Below are positions 1 through 9,219 of a stretch of 64,000 bases of DNA, piece after piece. Below the pieces are notes generated by a model. That model saw only the letters and a program-made list of their open reading frames with translations. It ran no database searches and was not told the origin of the DNA. The position numbers and the translations under genes were made by a program. Position 1 is the first letter of the stretch. Each line of letters starts with the position of its first letter. Source of the DNA: Corynebacterium sp. TAE3-ERU16 (lineage in GTDB: Bacteria; Actinomycetota; Actinomycetes; Mycobacteriales; Mycobacteriaceae); NCBI RefSeq assembly GCF_019209935.1, contig NZ_JAHUTN010000001.1, positions 62,001 through 126,000 on the forward strand, written 5' to 3'.

Positions 1-192
1 TTTCTTCGCCTGGTGCATGGGCATCGCGGAGTGCGCCCCGAAGGCGCGCGCCTGGTAGGACGCACCGGCCACGACCCCCCGCCCCGAGACACCACCGACC
101 AGTACGGGACGGCCCCGGAGCGTGGGACGGGTCAGCTGTTCGACGGAGGCGTAGAACGCATCCATGTCGACGTGCAGCACCCACCGTTGCAT
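1..192 (-). CDS. dinB: DNA polymerase IV (Y-family), N-terminal fragment cut by window edge
   Basis: This is the first 64 codons of a Y-family translesion polymerase, which copies past damaged template bases at the cost of accuracy. The catalytic palm begins with [12 protein letters not shown] (residues 8-19), where the aspartate at 9 is a metal ligand and F13 lies at the steric-gate position. The [13 protein letters not shown] stretch near residue 47 is the usual second family signature. The rest of the gene lies outside the window. The ATG is preceded by TACGCT and a 7-nt gap with no Shine-Dalgarno, so the mRNA is probably leaderless. It reads away from ileS, from which it is separated by a terminator hairpin. 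The family call is clear from the motifs; full length cannot be judged. Confidence 0.9.
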   Translation of the reverse strand, partial: MQRWVLHVDMDAFYASVEQLTRPTLRGRPVLVGGVSGRGVVAGASYQARAFGAHSAMPMHQAKK

Positions 193-199
193 GGGGGCC

Positions 200-205
200 A
201 GCGTA
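200..205 (-). promoter_or_regulatory. -10 element (TACGCT) for leaderless dinB
   Basis: TACGCT fits the TAnnnT pattern and lies 7 nt upstream of the dinB ATG, placing the predicted transcript start on or next to the A of the start codon. No ribosome binding site is present. The start point is inferred, not measured. Confidence 0.5.
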
Positions 206-270
206 TCGCGAAACGAACATGTGGGCGAATGACCGGCCGGGCCCATCTGCCGTCCGGCGGTCCGGAACGG

Positions 271-306
271 GCCGGGCACCCGGGGAAATGACCCCGGGTG
301 CCCGGC
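271..306 (-). terminator. Terminator hairpin between ileS and dinB
   Basis: A perfect 15-bp GC-rich inverted repeat (arms 271-285 and 292-306, 6-nt loop) lies 20 bp past the ileS stop codon. On the plus strand it is followed by a short T-run; on the ileS strand the tail has few Ts. It most likely ends ileS transcription and keeps it out of dinB. Confidence 0.75.
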
Positions 307-325
307 TTTTCGTGGGGTGGGTGTA

Positions 326-3300
326 TCAGGCCTTCGCCACCACCGCGGTGACCCCGGAGATGATGTCGTGCACGTCGCCGGTGAGATCCCCGGTGCGGAC
401 CTCGAAACCGGTGGCGAGAACCTCCCCGGCGATGAGCTCGCGGTGACGCTCCGCCCACTCCAGCTTGTCTGCGGGGACCGAGAGCTCGACGGTGATCCGG
501 TCGGAGACCTCGAAACCGCTGGACTTGCGGGCGTCCTGCAGGCCACGGACGATGTCCGCCGCCCAGCCCTCGGCCTCGAGCTCCGGGGTGACCGTCAGAT
601 CGAGGACGACCAGACCCTCGGCTCCGTCGACCTGGGCGGTGGACTCCGGGTCGGCGGCCTTGAGGCGCTCGGTGTACTCGTTGGCCTTCAGCTCGACGCC
701 GTCCGCGACGACGGTGTCCCCTTCCCGGGTGTAGTGACCGGACTTCACCGCCTTGATCACGCGCTGGACGTCCTTCCCGAGACGCGGTCCGGCCTCGCGG
801 GCGTTGACGACGACCTCGAAGCGGCCGACCGAATCGACGTCGTCGGTGAGGGTGACCTCCTTGACGTTGACCTCGTCACGCAGGATGGAGGTGAACGGTG
901 CGAGCAGTTTGGACTCCGGCATCGCCACCGTGAGCCTCGGCAACGGCAGCCGGTTGCGCAGCTTGTGGGACTTGCGCACGGAGCTCGCCGCGGAGCACAC
1001 TCCCCGGATCTGATCCATGGCGCGGACGAGGTCCTCGTCGACGGGGAAGTCGTCGGGGTCCGGGTAGTCGGTGAGGTGGACGGAGCGGCCTCCGGTGAGA
1101 CCCCGCCAGATGACCTCGGTGACCATGGGGAGCAGCGGGGCAGCGACGCGGGTCAGTGTCTCGAGCACGGTGTAGAGGGTGTTGAACGCCTCGGGGTGCT
1201 CGGTGTCACCGGCCCAGAACCGCTCCCTGGACCGGCGCACGTACCAGTTGGTGAGGGCGTCACAGAACCAGCGGACCTCGTCGCAGGCGCGGGCGATGTC
1301 CGTACCGTCGAGGGCGTCCCGGACGTTCGTGACGAGGTTGTGCAGCTTGGCCAGGATGTACCGGTCGAGGACGTTGTCGGAGCCGGTGGACCACTCCGCG
1401 GGCTTCGAGGAGTACAGCTGCAGGAAGCTGTAGGCGTTCCACATCGGCAGCAGCGCCTGCCGGACGCCCTCGCGGATGCCCTGCTCGGTGACGATGAGGT
1501 TGCCGCCACGCAGGATCGGCGAGCTCATCAGGAACCAGCGCATCGCGTCGGATCCGTCACGGTCGAAGACCTCGTTGACGTTCGGGTAGTTGCCTTTCGA
1601 CTTGCTCATCTTCAGTCCGTCATCGCCGAGCACGATGCCGTGGGCGACGCACTTCCGGAAGGCGGGCTTGTCGAACAGCGCGGTGGACAGGACGTGCATG
1701 GTGTAGAACCAGCCGCGGGTCTGTCCCGAGTACTCGACGATGAAGTCCGCCGGCCAGTGGGTCTCCACCCAGTCCTTGTTCTCGAAGGGGTAGTGCTTCT
1801 GCGCGAAGCTCATGGAACCGGACTCGAACCAGCAGTCCAGCACCTCGGGAACGCGGCGCATGGTGGACTTCCCCGTGGGGTCGTCGGGGTTCGGGCGGGT
1901 GAGTTCGTCGATGTGCGGGCGATGCAGGGACTCGGGTCGACGACCGAAGTCGCGTTCGAGTTCGTCGAGTGAGCCGTACACGTCGATGCGGGGGTACTCC
2001 TCGGAGTCGGACACCCACACGGGGATCGGGGAGCCCCAGTAGCGGTTGCGGGAGATGTTCCAGTCGCGCGCGCCCTCGAGCCACTTGCCGAACTGTCCGT
2101 CCCGGATGTGGGACGGCATCCACTCGATCTCCTCGCGGTTCAGCTCGACCATCCGGTCGCGGAACTTGGTGACCGCGACGAACCAGCTCGGCAGCGCCAT
2201 GTAGATCAGCGGCTCGCCGGAGCGCCAGGAGTGCGGGTAGGAGTGCTCGATGGTCTGGTGCCGCAGGACCCTGCCCCGGGCCTTGAGATCCCGGATGATG
2301 TCCTTGTTCGCGTCGAAGACGAGCATGCCCTCGTAGTCGGGCACCTGGGCGGTGAACTTACCGTCCAGGTCAACCGGGACGACGACCTCGACGTCATTGG
2401 CCTGGCAGATCATCATGTCGTCCTCACCGAAGGCGGGGGCCTGGTGGACGATTCCGGTGCCGTCCTCGGTGGTGACGTACTCCGCCTCGAGGATCCGGAA
2501 TCCGTTCTCCACGGGGAAGAACGTGAAGATGGGCTCGTAGGTGAAGCCCACCAGGTCCGAGCCCGGGAAGGTCGCCAGCACCTCATGGTCCTCGCCGAGT
2601 TCCTTGGCGTACGCGCCGACGAGGGCCTGGGCGAGGAGGATCTTCCGGCCGGCGAAGTCGGCGTGGCCCGACTCGCCGATCCTGGCCAGTACGTAGTCGA
2701 CGCCGGGGTTGACGGCCAGCGCCGCGTTGGAGGGCAGCGTCCAGGGGGTGGTCGTCCATGCGATCGCCGCGGCGTCGGCGAGCTCGGGGTGCTCGGCCAG
2801 CGTCTTCTCCGCGGCCGATCCCTCGAGTGCACCGGTGAGCGGCATCGTGATCGTCAGGGTCGGGTCCTGCCGCATCTTGTAGGAGTCGTCGAGACGGGTC
2901 TCCTGGTTGGACAGGGGCGTGTGCTCGGCCCAGGAATACGGCAGAACACGGAAGCCCTGGTAGATCAAGCCCTTGTCGTAGAGCTCCTTGAACGCCCACA
3001 TGACGGACTCCATGAAGTCCGAGTCCATGGTCTTGTATCCGTTGTCGAAGTCCACCCACCTAGCCTGCCGGGTGACGTAGTCCTTCCACTCCTCGGTGTA
3101 GCGCAGGACGGAGGAGGCGCAGTACTCGTTGAACTTCTCGAGTCCCATGGACTCGATCTCGCCCTTGTCCTTGATGCCGAGCTGCTTCTCGGCCTCGAGC
3201 TCAGCGGGCAGGCCGTGGCAGTCCCAGCCGAAGACCCGTTCGACGCGCTTCCCGCGCATCGTCTGGAACCGGGGGACGATGTCCTTGACGTAGCCGGTGA

Positions 3301-3508
3301 GCAGGTGTCCGTAGTGCGGGAGGCCGTTGGCGAAGGGCGGTCCGTCGTAGAAGACGTACTCGGGCGCACCGTCCCGCTGGTCGATGGACTGACGGAAGGT
3401 TCCATCGGCACGCCAGAAGTCGAGCACCGACTTCTCCATGTCGGGGAAACGGGTGGAGCCTCCGGTGAGATCCACCTTCGGGTAGACACCGCCAACTGGG
3501 TTATTCAT
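326..3508 (-). CDS. ileS: Isoleucyl-tRNA synthetase
   Basis: Class I aminoacyl-tRNA synthetase of 1060 residues that charges tRNA-Ile in the cytoplasm. The HIGH-type signature is HYGH at residues 65-68, the CP1 editing domain carries TTPWTLPSN near residue 255, and the second catalytic signature [10 protein letters not shown] lies near residue 635. The length and lack of a C-terminal zinc-finger cysteine cluster fit the long eukaryote-like IleRS type, for which GC-rich actinobacteria are known. The ATG at 3508 has the strong ribosome site AAGGAG 10-15 nt upstream, and that site sits in the loop of a small hairpin. The gene is preceded by a T-box leader, so uncharged tRNA-Ile is the expected inducer. 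Confidence 0.98.
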   Translation of the reverse strand: MNNPVGGVYPKVDLTGGSTRFPDMEKSVLDFWRADGTFRQSIDQRDGAPEYVFYDGPPFANGLPHYGHLLTGYVKDIVPRFQTMRGKRVERVFGWDCHGLPAELEAEKQLGIKDKGEIESMGLEKFNEYCASSVLRYTEEWKDYVTRQARWVDFDNGYKTMDSDFMESVMWAFKELYDKGLIYQGFRVLPYSWAEHTPLSNQETRLDDSYKMRQDPTLTITMPLTGALEGSAAEKTLAEHPELADAAAIAWTTTPWTLPSNAALAVNPGVDYVLARIGESGHADFAGRKILLAQALVGAYAKELGEDHEVLATFPGSDLVGFTYEPIFTFFPVENGFRILEAEYVTTEDGTGIVHQAPAFGEDDMMICQANDVEVVVPVDLDGKFTAQVPDYEGMLVFDANKDIIRDLKARGRVLRHQTIEHSYPHSWRSGEPLIYMALPSWFVAVTKFRDRMVELNREEIEWMPSHIRDGQFGKWLEGARDWNISRNRYWGSPIPVWVSDSEEYPRIDVYGSLDELERDFGRRPESLHRPHIDELTRPNPDDPTGKSTMRRVPEVLDCWFESGSMSFAQKHYPFENKDWVETHWPADFIVEYSGQTRGWFYTMHVLSTALFDKPAFRKCVAHGIVLGDDGLKMSKSKGNYPNVNEVFDRDGSDAMRWFLMSSPILRGGNLIVTEQGIREGVRQALLPMWNAYSFLQLYSSKPAEWSTGSDNVLDRYILAKLHNLVTNVRDALDGTDIARACDEVRWFCDALTNWYVRRSRERFWAGDTEHPEAFNTLYTVLETLTRVAAPLLPMVTEVIWRGLTGGRSVHLTDYPDPDDFPVDEDLVRAMDQIRGVCSAASSVRKSHKLRNRLPLPRLTVAMPESKLLAPFTSILRDEVNVKEVTLTDDVDSVGRFEVVVNAREAGPRLGKDVQRVIKAVKSGHYTREGDTVVADGVELKANEYTERLKAADPESTAQVDGAEGLVVLDLTVTPELEAEGWAADIVRGLQDARKSSGFEVSDRITVELSVPADKLEWAERHRELIAGEVLATGFEVRTGDLTGDVHDIISGVTAVVAKA

Positions 3509-3783
3509 GGGCGTTCAACGCTCCTTGCGTTCGAGGACAATCAATTAAAAGGTGCTCATCGTGTGCGGGGACGCCCCGGATCAACCGGCACGCGGTACCA
3601 CCCTGCTTGGGCACCTTCGGGGTGCCCCACTTGATTGTCTTCGAGAAGGTCTGTCACGGTCCCACCCGTCCGGCTCTACTGGGACCCACGGTGCCGTGAC
3701 CGCGGGATCTGTTCTTCCGGATGGCTCCCCGGTGATGGCCGGATCGCTGCCTGGCGTGATCCCGGGTGAGGGGAACACAGCGT
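3509..3783 (-). promoter_or_regulatory. T-box riboswitch leader of ileS
   Basis: The diagnostic T-box sequence AGGGTGGTACCGCG occurs at 3604-3591 on the minus strand, between a strong promoter and ileS. Upstream lies an element resembling the compact stem I of actinobacterial ileS leaders. An ATC triplet (3736-3734) followed by A in the string CCATCACCGGGGAGC is the best specifier-codon candidate. Further helices are GTCACGG/CCGTGAC (stem III region) and GGGCACC/GGTGCCC just before the T-box. T-boxes sense uncharged tRNA; actinobacterial ileS members are known to act mainly on translation. No clear intrinsic terminator with a long U-run is seen before the start codon, which agrees with translational control. 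Confidence 0.9.
3517..3531 (-). promoter_or_regulatory. Shine-Dalgarno presented in a hairpin loop before ileS
   Basis: On the minus strand the sequence AACGC-AAGGA-GCGTT forms a 5-bp stem whose loop is exactly the ribosome binding site of ileS. It sits 8 nt from the start codon and directly abuts the downstream arm of a long helix that encloses the T-box. This suggests control of translation initiation rather than, or in addition to, termination. Confidence 0.55.
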
Positions 3784-3789
3784 GGGGAC

Positions 3790-3795
3790 AGTATA
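3790..3795 (-). promoter_or_regulatory. Promoter of the ileS T-box transcript
   Basis: TATACT forms a near-ideal -10 element, with TTGATC (3817-3812) 16 nt upstream as -35. The -35 overlaps the stop codon of the preceding 59-residue gene, so the leader starts immediately after that gene at about 3783. Confidence 0.65.
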
Positions 3796-3813
3796 ACGCA
3801 CTAGGTCCGCCGA

Positions 3814-3993
3814 TCAATCCTCCGGCGGGTCCCGCCGTCGTCGGCGTTTGATCACGATGTCCGCGACGAGGAATCCCAGTCCCACCGCGGCGTCGACGAT
3901 GAGCAGCCAGGAGTAGACGTCCGACCCTGACTGGACGGTCATCACGAGGAGCCCGAACCCGATCAGGGCGGTGATGAGGGCGGCGATCAGCAT
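3814..3993 (-). CDS. Small two-helix membrane protein (59 aa)
   Basis: This short gene encodes MLIAALITALIGFGLLVMTV at its N-terminus, which is a clear transmembrane helix, then a polar turn with QSGSDVYSW. A second hydrophobic helix (residues about 30-48) follows, and the protein ends in the positively charged tail KRRRRRDPPED. A ribosome site GAGAAGGAAAACC precedes the ATG by a few bases. It lies between divIVA and ileS, the same place where I recall a small conserved protein in C. glutamicum. There is no room for its own promoter between it and the divIVA terminator, so expression probably depends on readthrough. Function unknown; the positive-inside tail suggests an inner-membrane hairpin. 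Confidence 0.75.
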   Translation of the reverse strand: MLIAALITALIGFGLLVMTVQSGSDVYSWLLIVDAAVGLGFLVADIVIKRRRRRDPPED

Positions 3994-4029
3994 GGTTTTC
4001 CTTCTCGACGGGGTGGACGGGCAAGCGAA

Positions 4030-4080
4030 AGACGACAGCCCTCCCCCGAGCGTTCATCGTCCGGGAGAGACCTGTCGTCT
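4030..4080 (-). terminator. Terminator hairpin after divIVA
   Basis: AGACGACAG and CTGTCGTCT are perfect 9-nt arms around an inner CTCTCCC/GGGAG-type pairing, and the minus strand continues with TTTCG. It lies just past the divIVA stop and before the small membrane-protein gene, so it should attenuate rather than fully block that gene. Confidence 0.6.
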
Positions 4081-4099
4081 GGGTGAAACGCGTGGTGGG

Positions 4100-5116
4100 C
4101 TACTGGGCCTTGCCCTCGTTGTCGCCACCGTTGGGGGCCGCGAAGCCACGGCTCGACAGCTCCTCGAGCTGGCTCTCGAGGAAGGTCTTCATGCGGGTAC
4201 GGTACTCCCGCTCGAAGGTCCGGAGCTCGGCGATGCGGGCCTCCAGGACGGACTGCTTGTTCTTCACCGTGGCCATGATCTCGGTGTGCTTCCGCTCGGC
4301 GTCGGACTGCAGCGCGTCGGCCTTGTCCTTGGCCTGCTTGAGCTGTGCCTCGGCCTGTGCGTTGGCGTCGGAGACCATGGACTCGGAGGTCCGCTTCGCC
4401 TCCGCGACCATGGTGTCGGCCTTCTTCGTCGCCTCGCTCACGAGCGATTCCGCGCGGGAGTTGGCCTGGCTGACCTTCTGCTCGGCCTCGGCGTTGGCCT
4501 TCGAGAGCTTCTCGGAGGCCTGCTTCTCGGCGTTGGCGACCAGTGCCTTCGACTTCTGCGTCGCCGCGGAGAGTTCCTTCTCGGCGGCGGCGTGCGCCTC
4601 GTCGAGCATGGACTTCGACTCGGTCCGGGCGTCCGCCTGGATGCGGTCGGCGACCTCCTGTGCGAGCCCGAGGACCCGGGCAGCCTGCACCTGACTGTCG
4701 GCGCTGGAAGCGGCGGGGGCGGCTGCGGGAGCAGCGGAAGAAGCCTTGGCGGCCTTGTCGGCCTCAGCCCGGGCGTCCGCGGCGGCCTTGCGCGCCTGCT
4801 CCGCTTCGCTACGGGCCTTCTTGGTGGCTTCGTTCGCTTCAGAGAGCTTGCGCTCGTACTCCGCCCGGAGTTCGTTCTCGATCTTCGAACGGAGCGCGTT
4901 CTCATCCACGCCGGCAGAGCCGGAACCGGCCTGCTTCAGTTCGTTGTTCGCTTCCTCGACCCGCTGCTGCAGGTCTTCCTTCTCGTCGATCAGACGACCG
5001 AGGGTGTCTTCGACCATGTCGAGGAACTGGTCGACCTCGTCCTCGTTGTAGCCACGCTTTCCGATCGGCGGTTTGCTGAAAGCGACATTGTGCACGTCGG
5101 CTGGAGTCAGCGGCAT
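4100..5116 (-). CDS. divIVA: DivIVA/Wag31 polar growth organiser
   Basis: A 338-residue DivIVA-family protein that marks the cell poles and recruits the apical cell-wall synthesis machinery in corynebacteria and mycobacteria. The N-terminal membrane-binding domain is typical ([20 protein letters not shown], then [13 protein letters not shown] at residues 21-33). It is followed by a first coiled coil, an Ala/Ser/Pro-rich linker around residues 125-140, and a very long Ala/Glu/Lys heptad-rich coiled coil to the C-terminus. The start has a GAAGGGAA ribosome site. Upstream the intergenic stretch carries TAATAT-like promoter sequence. The protein is longer than Mycobacterium Wag31, as is usual in Corynebacterium. 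It closes the division cluster next to yggT and sepF. Confidence 0.97.
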   Translation of the reverse strand: MPLTPADVHNVAFSKPPIGKRGYNEDEVDQFLDMVEDTLGRLIDEKEDLQQRVEEANNELKQAGSGSAGVDENALRSKIENELRAEYERKLSEANEATKKARSEAEQARKAAADARAEADKAAKASSAAPAAAPAASSADSQVQAARVLGLAQEVADRIQADARTESKSMLDEAHAAAEKELSAATQKSKALVANAEKQASEKLSKANAEAEQKVSQANSRAESLVSEATKKADTMVAEAKRTSESMVSDANAQAEAQLKQAKDKADALQSDAERKHTEIMATVKNKQSVLEARIAELRTFEREYRTRMKTFLESQLEELSSRGFAAPNGGDNEGKAQ

Positions 5117-5256
5117 GGACGGTTCCCTTCGCTCGTTGGTGGACCCTGGTGAAACTTCGTTGTATCGGGCCCCTGGTGCCCACAGTGGTCATCTGCGGTT
5201 CATTGACTGACCCGATATTACTTCTAATTATCGCGAAAGTGTACCTGGACACTTCA

Positions 5257-5308
5257 CCGTGTCGGAATCTCCCGGGAATCTCTCCCTGCGGGAATTACCC
5301 CGACACGG
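5257..5308 (-). terminator. Possible terminator after the YggT gene
   Basis: CCGTGTCGG and CCGACACGG form a perfect 9-bp stem enclosing a second imperfect GGGAAT/ATTCCC stem. It lies just after the YggT stop and before the divIVA promoter. There is no strong T-run, so it could be a regulatory hairpin instead. Confidence 0.45.
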
Positions 5309-5322
5309 AATTCCCGTGACGG

Positions 5323-5613
5323 TCAGCTCAGCATCAGCCGGAGAGCCAACGCCGCCAACCAGAGGATGAGGAAGAGGACGATGATCGACATGTCGAGAGC
5401 GACATTTCCCATGCGGAGGGGAGGGACCACCCGGCGCAGTGCCTTGACCGGCGGATCGGTCAGGACGAACAGGGGTTCGGCGACATAGGCGAACCAGCTC
5501 GGTGGCCGGAAATTCCGGGAGAACGAGTGAATCATCTCGACGATGATCCGCAGCACGAGAATGTAGCTGTAGATCCGGAGAAGCAGCAGAAGAATCAGGA
5601 TGATTGAGTTCAC
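5323..5613 (-). CDS. YggT-family membrane protein
   Basis: A 96-residue integral membrane protein of the YggT/YlmG family, which sits in division clusters of many Gram-positives downstream of sepF. Two hydrophobic segments are visible: residues about 2-24 (NSIILILLLLLRIYSYILVL) and about 72-94. Between them is the family loop with NFRPPSWFAYVAEPLFVLTD-type sequence and PVKALRRVVPPLR. The GTG start at 5613 was chosen because the family begins with the first hydrophobic segment there. Members are linked to cell morphology or osmotic tolerance, but no molecular activity is established. It lies between divIVA and sepF on the same strand and is probably co-transcribed with sepF. Confidence 0.9.
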   Translation of the reverse strand: MNSIILILLLLLRIYSYILVLRIIVEMIHSFSRNFRPPSWFAYVAEPLFVLTDPPVKALRRVVPPLRMGNVALDMSIIVLFLILWLAALALRLMLS

Positions 5614-5749
5614 CGGTCCGAGCCTATCGGATCAGGGGCCGGACACGCGACACCCCCGCATCCGGCCGGGTTCACCGGGACTACGGGGGTGCATCGGCCG
5701 CGGAAGGCACCGGGCCCCGACGGGATGTGCCGATCGGGGGGAACGGGGA

Positions 5750-6214
5750 TCAGCGGAGACCCGCGGCGTCCTCGAGCTCGGCGATCGAGACCTCGACATC
5801 GTCGGGGATCAGCGCGAAGGTCAGCGGGGAGAGCTTGCGCATCTCCCCGCGGAGCGCGAAGACGAGTCCGGCCGCGAAGTCGATGACGCGCCGCGCCTCG
5901 TCACGGTCCATCGCATTCAGGTCGATCACCACGGCGTCGCCGGCGCGGAAGGGCTCGCCCACCCGGGTGCACTGCTTGAAGCTGACGAGGCGGACGGGGA
6001 CGATGGTCGGGGCGTAGGACCTGGGTTCGTAGCTGGTCCGGGCCGCCGTGTAGCCGTAACCGCGACCGGTTCCCCGGTTCGCGGGAGCGTAGCCGTCCCC
6101 GGGGGTGGCGGTGTCATCGTAGTCGACTTCGTCACGGTAGTACGCCGCATCGTGCGGCCCCTCCTCGTAGGGCGCCAGTCCGAAGAACTCCTTGAACTTC
6201 TTGACACTCGACAT
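5750..6214 (-). CDS. sepF: SepF cell division protein
   Basis: SepF anchors FtsZ to the membrane, a role that is essential in actinobacteria because FtsA and ZipA are absent. The 154-residue product begins MSSVKKFKEFFGLAPYEE, the conserved amphipathic membrane-binding helix. A flexible acidic, Tyr/Gly-rich linker follows (residues about 18-65), and then the globular FtsZ-binding domain, including VPVRLVSFKQCTRVGEPFRA and VVIDLNAMDRDEARRVIDF. The ATG at 6214 is preceded by AAAGGA at good spacing; a longer upstream reading frame adds only low-complexity residues and was rejected. It lies between yggT and yggS, in the usual order of this cluster. Confidence 0.95.
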   Translation of the reverse strand: MSSVKKFKEFFGLAPYEEGPHDAAYYRDEVDYDDTATPGDGYAPANRGTGRGYGYTAARTSYEPRSYAPTIVPVRLVSFKQCTRVGEPFRAGDAVVIDLNAMDRDEARRVIDFAAGLVFALRGEMRKLSPLTFALIPDDVEVSIAELEDAAGLR

Positions 6215-6290
6215 GTACTTTCCTTTGCTTCTCAAGGGACGCCGGTTGGCACGTCCTCCGGGTGATCTCCCACTGCGGTTTGTCCCCACC

Positions 6291-6989
6291 CTATCCACGG
6301 GGCCCGAGAATGGCGGTACCGACACGCACGATTGTCGAACCCGCCGCGACGGCTTCGGCGAGATCCCCGGACATACCCGCGGACAGCTCCATCGGCCGCT
6401 TCGCCCCGGCGGCGAGACGGTCCCGGAGGTCCGAGGCCGAGGCGAACACCTCGGCGGGCTCACTTCCCAGCGGTGGTACGCACATGACCCCGGAGAGCAC
6501 CAGGTTCGGGCATCCCGACAGTGCGTCGAGGAGCTCGGGGACCCCGGATTCGGGTACTCCCCCACGGGTCGGGTCTCCGTCGAAGCTCAACTGGACGAGT
6601 ACGGGCAGCGGCGCGTCGCGGCGTTGGCCGCGGTCGATCGCCAGTGCCGTGCCGCGTTCGAGGGCGCGGGCCAGCCGCACGCTGTCGAGTGAGTGGACCG
6701 CGGCGGCGACCCGGCAGGCGGCGTTGGCCTTGTTGGTCTGTATCTGTCCGATGAGGTGGACGGCCACGTCCGGAAACCGGGTGGCCTTCTCCACGGCGTC
6801 CTGGACCCGGTTCTCCCCCACGGCATCGACGCCGAGGCCGCGCAGGATCCCGACATCGGAGGCCGGGTGGAACTTCGTCACCGGCAGCAGCCGTATCTCC
6901 TCCGGATCACGCCCGGAGTCACGGGCGGCCGAGCGGATCGCCGCGCGGACCGCGCCGAGCCGGTGCGCCAGGTCTTCAGCACGCGTCAC
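6291..6989 (-). CDS. yggS: YggS/PROSC pyridoxal-phosphate homeostasis protein
   Basis: A 232-residue single-domain PLP-binding protein with an alanine-racemase-like TIM barrel. It carries and supplies pyridoxal phosphate rather than catalysing a known reaction. The PLP lysine lies in RLLPVTKFHPASD near residue 38, and the family stretches GENRVQDAVEKA and HLIGQIQTNKA follow. The C-terminal phosphate site is LSAGMSGDLAEAVAAGSTIVR-like with the final IVRVGTAILGPR. The start is a GTG at 6989 whose last two bases overlap the pgeF stop codon (GTGA), so translation is coupled to pgeF. A much longer upstream frame is pgeF shadow. Confidence 0.95.
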   Translation of the reverse strand: MTRAEDLAHRLGAVRAAIRSAARDSGRDPEEIRLLPVTKFHPASDVGILRGLGVDAVGENRVQDAVEKATRFPDVAVHLIGQIQTNKANAACRVAAAVHSLDSVRLARALERGTALAIDRGQRRDAPLPVLVQLSFDGDPTRGGVPESGVPELLDALSGCPNLVLSGVMCVPPLGSEPAEVFASASDLRDRLAAGAKRPMELSAGMSGDLAEAVAAGSTIVRVGTAILGPRG

Positions 6990-7741
6990 CGGTCCTCCTC
7001 CGGCATCCAGATGACACCGGCCTGACGACCGGTCGTCCCCTCCCTGCGGTGGGAGAAGAACGCACGGTCGGCGACCGTGCACCGGAGATCGGCGTCGATG
7101 CGGGTGACGCCGAGTTCCTCCAGTTGGCGGGAGATGCCGATCCTCAGGTCCGCCCCCCAGGTGCCCTTCGCCGTACGTGTGCGGATCCCGGGGAGCCTCG
7201 ATTCGAGGTCCGCCAGCATCGGTTCCGGCAGTTCGTAGTTCACGCCGCTCGCGGCGGCCCCCATCCACACGTGGAGGTGTCCGGGCCGTGCGCCGAGCTC
7301 GGTCATGCGTTGGACGGTCCGTGGGACGATCCCGTTGCGTGCACCGATCCTTCCGGCGTGGACCGCGGCGATGACCCCCGCATCATGGTCGCTGATGAGC
7401 AGCGGGACACAGTCGGCGGTGAGGACCGCGAGGGCGAGGCCCCGGACCGTGGTCACCAGTGCGTCAGTGGCGGGCACCGGCTCCTCCCACGGTCCACGCA
7501 CGACCGTGACGGTCGGGGTGTGCAGCTGCTCCATCCAGACGATCCGGTCGGGCGGCAGCCCGATGGATCGGGCGAGACGCTCCCGGTTGGCGGTCACGGC
7601 CGCGGGGTCGTCACCGACATGGTCGGCGAGGTTGAAGGACGCGAACGCCCCCCTCGAGGCGCCACCGGTGCGGGTCGTGAAGACCTTGCGCACCGGGCGC
7701 CGCGCGATGTCGGTGCCGGGGCCGTCGGGATTCTGATCCAT
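6986..7741 (-). CDS. pgeF: PgeF/YfiH multicopper-like purine nucleoside/peptidoglycan-editing enzyme
   Basis: A 251-residue member of the DUF152/CNF1-laccase-fold family, located next to ftsZ in most actinobacteria. Family members have been described as laccase-like oxidases, purine nucleoside phosphorylase/deaminases and peptidoglycan-editing factors, so the substrate is not settled by sequence. The three metal-ligand regions are visible: EQLHTPTV (His near residue 73), LTADCVPLLISD (Cys near 110) and AAVHAGRIGARNG (His near 127). The last differs from the common HAGWRG form. The ATG at 7741 has CGGAG upstream and lies 12 nt after the ftsZ stop. It is translationally coupled to yggS. Confidence 0.9.
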   Translation of the reverse strand: MDQNPDGPGTDIARRPVRKVFTTRTGGASRGAFASFNLADHVGDDPAAVTANRERLARSIGLPPDRIVWMEQLHTPTVTVVRGPWEEPVPATDALVTTVRGLALAVLTADCVPLLISDHDAGVIAAVHAGRIGARNGIVPRTVQRMTELGARPGHLHVWMGAAASGVNYELPEPMLADLESRLPGIRTRTAKGTWGADLRIGISRQLEELGVTRIDADLRCTVADRAFFSHRREGTTGRQAGVIWMPEEDR

Positions 7742-7753
7742 GCTCCGGACCCG

Positions 7754-9022
7754 TCAGCGGAGGAAGTCCGGCACGTCCAGATCGTCGACGTCGTCGATCT
7801 CGTCGCGGCGACCCCGCGAGCTGGTGAACATGCCGTGTCCTGGACGGTCCGACGCGGCACGCTCGGAACCGAGCCGGTGCCGGGCGGAGTCCGCCCGCTG
7901 GTCGTAGTTGGAGCTCTCGACGTGGTCGGCCGACTCGCGGTCCACGGGGCGTTCCTCGTCTCGGTCGTCACCGCCGAACAGTGACTGGCTGCGGCTCGGC
8001 TCCGGGGCCGGGGCGGGCGGGGTCTGGGCGGCGCGGGACGGGGTCGCGGCCTGCCCGTTCTTCTCCGCGGAGGCCTGGTCGAAGTCGAACCCCGCGGCGA
8101 TGACGGTGACACGGACCTCGTCGCCGAGATTGTCGTCGATGATGGTTCCCCAGATGATGTTGGCGTCCTCGTCCGCCTTCTCCTCGACGAGCGCGGCGGC
8201 CTCGTTGACCTCCTGGAGGCCCAGGTCGGAACCACCGGCGAAGCTCAGCAGAACGCCCTGGGCACCTTCCATCGTGGACTCGAGGAGCGGGGAGTTGATG
8301 GCCTGCTCCGTGGCCTCGACCGCGCGGTTGTCCCCGCTGGCGGAGCCGATGCCCATGAGTGCGGAACCGGCGTCGGCCATGACGGAGCGGACGTCCGCGA
8401 AGTCGACGTTGACCACACCGGGCGTGGTGATGAGGTTGGTGATGCCCTGGACGCCGTTGTGCAGGACCTCATCGGCCGTGCGGAACGCCTCCATCATGGA
8501 CAGGTTGAGGTCGCCGAGCTGCAGCAGCCGGTCGTTCGGGATGACGATGAGGGTGTCACAGACGGCACGCAGGGCCTCGATCCCCTCCATGGCCTGCTTG
8601 GTGCGGCGACGCCCCTCGAAACGGAACGGGCGGGTGACCACACCGACGGTCAGCGCGCCGGCCTTCTTCGCGATGTTGGCCACCACGGGGGCGGCTCCGG
8701 TGCCGGTTCCACCGCCCTCACCCGCGGTGACGAAGACCATGTCGGCGCCCTTCAGGCAGTCCTCGATCTCGGATTTGTGGTCCTCGGCGGAGGTGCGTCC
8801 GACATCGGGGTTCGCGCCCGCCCCGAGCCCCCGGGTGGCTTCGCGTCCGATGTCGAGCTTGACGTCCGCCTCGGAGAACATCAGTGCCTGCGAGTCGGTG
8901 TTGACGGCGATGAACTCGACGCCCTTGAGCCCCTCCTCGATCATGCGGTTGACGGCGTTGACGCCGCCACCGCCGACACCGACGACTTTGATGACGGCGA
9001 GGAAGTTTTTCGGTGAGGTCAT
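7754..9022 (-). CDS. ftsZ: FtsZ tubulin-like division GTPase
   Basis: FtsZ polymerises into the Z-ring that scaffolds the divisome. The 422-residue product has the nucleotide-binding start [17 protein letters not shown] and the tubulin signature GGGTGTG (residues 103-109). The T7 loop lies in [11 protein letters not shown], and a variable linker leads to the conserved C-terminal tail [10 protein letters not shown] that binds SepF. I chose the ATG at 9022 ([10 protein letters not shown]), the usual family start. An in-frame GTG four codons upstream (9034) sits too close to the only GAAAGG-type ribosome site, while the ATG is rather far from it, so the start is not fully settled. A 197-bp promoter-bearing gap separates ftsZ from ftsQ. 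Confidence 0.98.
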   Translation of the reverse strand: MTSPKNFLAVIKVVGVGGGGVNAVNRMIEEGLKGVEFIAVNTDSQALMFSEADVKLDIGREATRGLGAGANPDVGRTSAEDHKSEIEDCLKGADMVFVTAGEGGGTGTGAAPVVANIAKKAGALTVGVVTRPFRFEGRRRTKQAMEGIEALRAVCDTLIVIPNDRLLQLGDLNLSMMEAFRTADEVLHNGVQGITNLITTPGVVNVDFADVRSVMADAGSALMGIGSASGDNRAVEATEQAINSPLLESTMEGAQGVLLSFAGGSDLGLQEVNEAAALVEEKADEDANIIWGTIIDDNLGDEVRVTVIAAGFDFDQASAEKNGQAATPSRAAQTPPAPAPEPSRSQSLFGGDDRDEERPVDRESADHVESSNYDQRADSARHRLGSERAASDRPGHGMFTSSRGRRDEIDDVDDLDVPDFLR

Positions 9023-9219
9023 GGTCTTAGGCACTCGCCTTTCAGATTGTTGGAACAGTTGGAGAAGGCCACACAGTTGGGGGACCGTGCGTACGGGGGT
9101 TGTCGACTTCCATAATGTGCGAAAGACGCCCGGATGTGGCGGACATCTGCGCGGCGTGTCGGTACCCTAAACCTCAACTTCACAGTTTCTGACGTGGGGA
9201 AACGACGGCTTCCCGTCCG

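Noticed and set aside
317..1972. Long plus-strand open frame of about 550 codons
   Set aside because: It is antisense to ileS and its composition (Val/Asp/Gly/Leu-rich) is a codon-bias shadow; the minus strand encodes clear IleRS motifs.
9023..9034. GTG at 9034 as the ftsZ start
   Set aside because: It adds four residues not found in family starts and sits only 3 nt from the ribosome site; kept as an alternative in the ftsZ entry.
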